Shown here piece after piece: positions 5,035 to 5,485 of a stretch of DNA of 5,485 bases. The translations under genes and the position numbers were made by a program. This stretch comes from Clostridiales bacterium. Lineage in GTDB: Bacteria; Bacillota_A; Clostridia; Oscillospirales; Acutalibacteraceae. The DNA lies in NCBI GenBank assembly GCA_009774735.1, contig VSOH01000116.1, positions 1-5,485 on the forward strand. The letters run 5' to 3'. Every line of letters begins with the position of its first letter. Position 1 is the stretch's first letter. A model generated the notes under the pieces. The model searched no databases and was not told where the DNA came from. It saw nothing but the letters and a program-made list of their open reading frames with translations.

Positions 5035-5485
5035 AATTTCAAAGCTGTTATTTTTGATTTGGATGGTACGCTTTTGAACTCGATGGATATATGGGAAAAG
5101 ATAGATGCCGATTTTCTAAAAAAAAGAAATATCCCCGTTCCAGAGAATTATGTTGCTACAATCTGTTCTATGAGTTTTAAGGAGGCTGCTGAATATACTA
5201 TTCGCCTTTTTGACCTCAAAGAGAGCGTTGATGACATTGTTCATGAATGGAACGAAATGGCTAAATATGAATATGCACACAATATAGAACTTGCCCCTTA
5301 TGCGTTAGATTATTTAACGGAATTAAAGCATCTGAATATCAAACTTGCTGTTGCGACAGGATTACCCGAAGAATTGTATAAACCTTGTTTGCTTAATAAT
5401 CATATTTATGAAATGTTTGATGCTTTATGTTCGACAGAACAAGTGAACAGTGGGTTTGTTTTTTGGGTTTTTTTTGTGTTCTCTG
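5035..5485 (+). CDS. HAD-superfamily phosphatase, partial, start codon apparently lost
   Basis: Reading from AAT at 5035, the frame gives NFKAVIFDLDGTLLNSMDIW, the classic HAD beginning with motif I DxDGT (Asp codons at 5056 and 5062). A helical cap region follows, then motif II in LAVATGLPEEL (Thr codon at 5356-5358). This resembles the beta-phosphoglucomutase/phosphoglycolate phosphatase branch. Immediately before AAT the frame has a TAG (5032-5034). Inserting one T to turn TTAGAAT into TTATGAAT would restore ATG-AAT-TTC, about 9 nt after the AGGAGG at 5017-5022, so a one-base deletion or read error has probably removed the start. The next in-frame ATG (5083) would omit motif I. The position after thiE suggests a thiamine-monophosphate phosphatase, but this is inference. 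Homology-like sequence stops near 5450; the expected motif III lysine (GKP-type) is not present, and the gene runs off the window. Confidence 0.75.
5451..5485. other. Low-complexity G/T tail, probable sequence-end artefact
   Basis: From 5451 to 5480 the sequence contains only G and T (30 bases, no A or C), and the last five bases are CTCTG. Although it keeps the HAD frame open, the encoded residues (GFVFWVFFVF) do not look like the motif III region expected at that point. Decaying G/T-rich sequence is typical of poor-quality read ends at a contig terminus. Confidence 0.65.

Overview
The window looks like DNA from an anaerobic, gut-type member of the Clostridia (Oscillospiraceae/Ruminococcaceae-like). 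This rests on a strong AGGAGG ribosome-binding-site style, a highly codon-biased pyruvate phosphate dikinase gene, and about 1 kb resembling the small-gene/ParA region of Tn1549-like integrative conjugative elements. The taxon is inferred from gene style only. All genes lie on the + strand.

The window reads as a mosaic of three blocks. Block A (1 to about 2850) is an AT-rich promoter and leader followed by an essentially complete ppdK, the PPi-dependent glycolytic/gluconeogenic enzyme. Block B (about 2850 to 3822) is mobile-element-like. It holds the 3' tail of an unrecognised gene, a strong terminator, a sigma-A-type promoter, a 59-residue basic protein, a second terminator, a structured leader in which an upstream segment can pair with the parA ribosome binding site, and the first 134 or so codons of a ParA-type ATPase. 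Block C (about 3822 to 5450) is a thiamine-synthesis cluster: the C-terminal two thirds of ThiD (HMP/HMP-P kinase), complete ThiE (thiamine-phosphate synthase), and the 5' part of a HAD-family phosphatase that could be the thiamine-phosphate phosphatase. The last 35 bases are almost purely G and T and do not continue the HAD gene.

The most striking feature is the B/C boundary, where ParA is joined in frame to ThiD so that one 323-codon ORF reads through both. The A/B boundary is equally abrupt: block B enters mid-gene straight after the ppdK stop. Both ends of block B fall inside genes and no terminal repeats or attachment-site duplication were found. Imprecise rearrangement or a chimeric assembly is therefore more likely than a clean transposon insertion or an evolved fusion enzyme. 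The apparent one-base loss of the HAD start codon and the G/T-only tail also suggest sequence-quality problems near the right end.

If the arrangement is real, the host has lost the N-terminal part of ThiD here and the element has lost the C-terminal half of ParA, so neither parent activity is expected from the fusion. ThiE and the HAD protein would then be expressed from element-derived signals instead of the usual thiamine-responsive control. No TPP riboswitch is visible in the window. I see no clear new biological system; the regulatory leader before parA is the most interesting structure that is not obviously an artefact.
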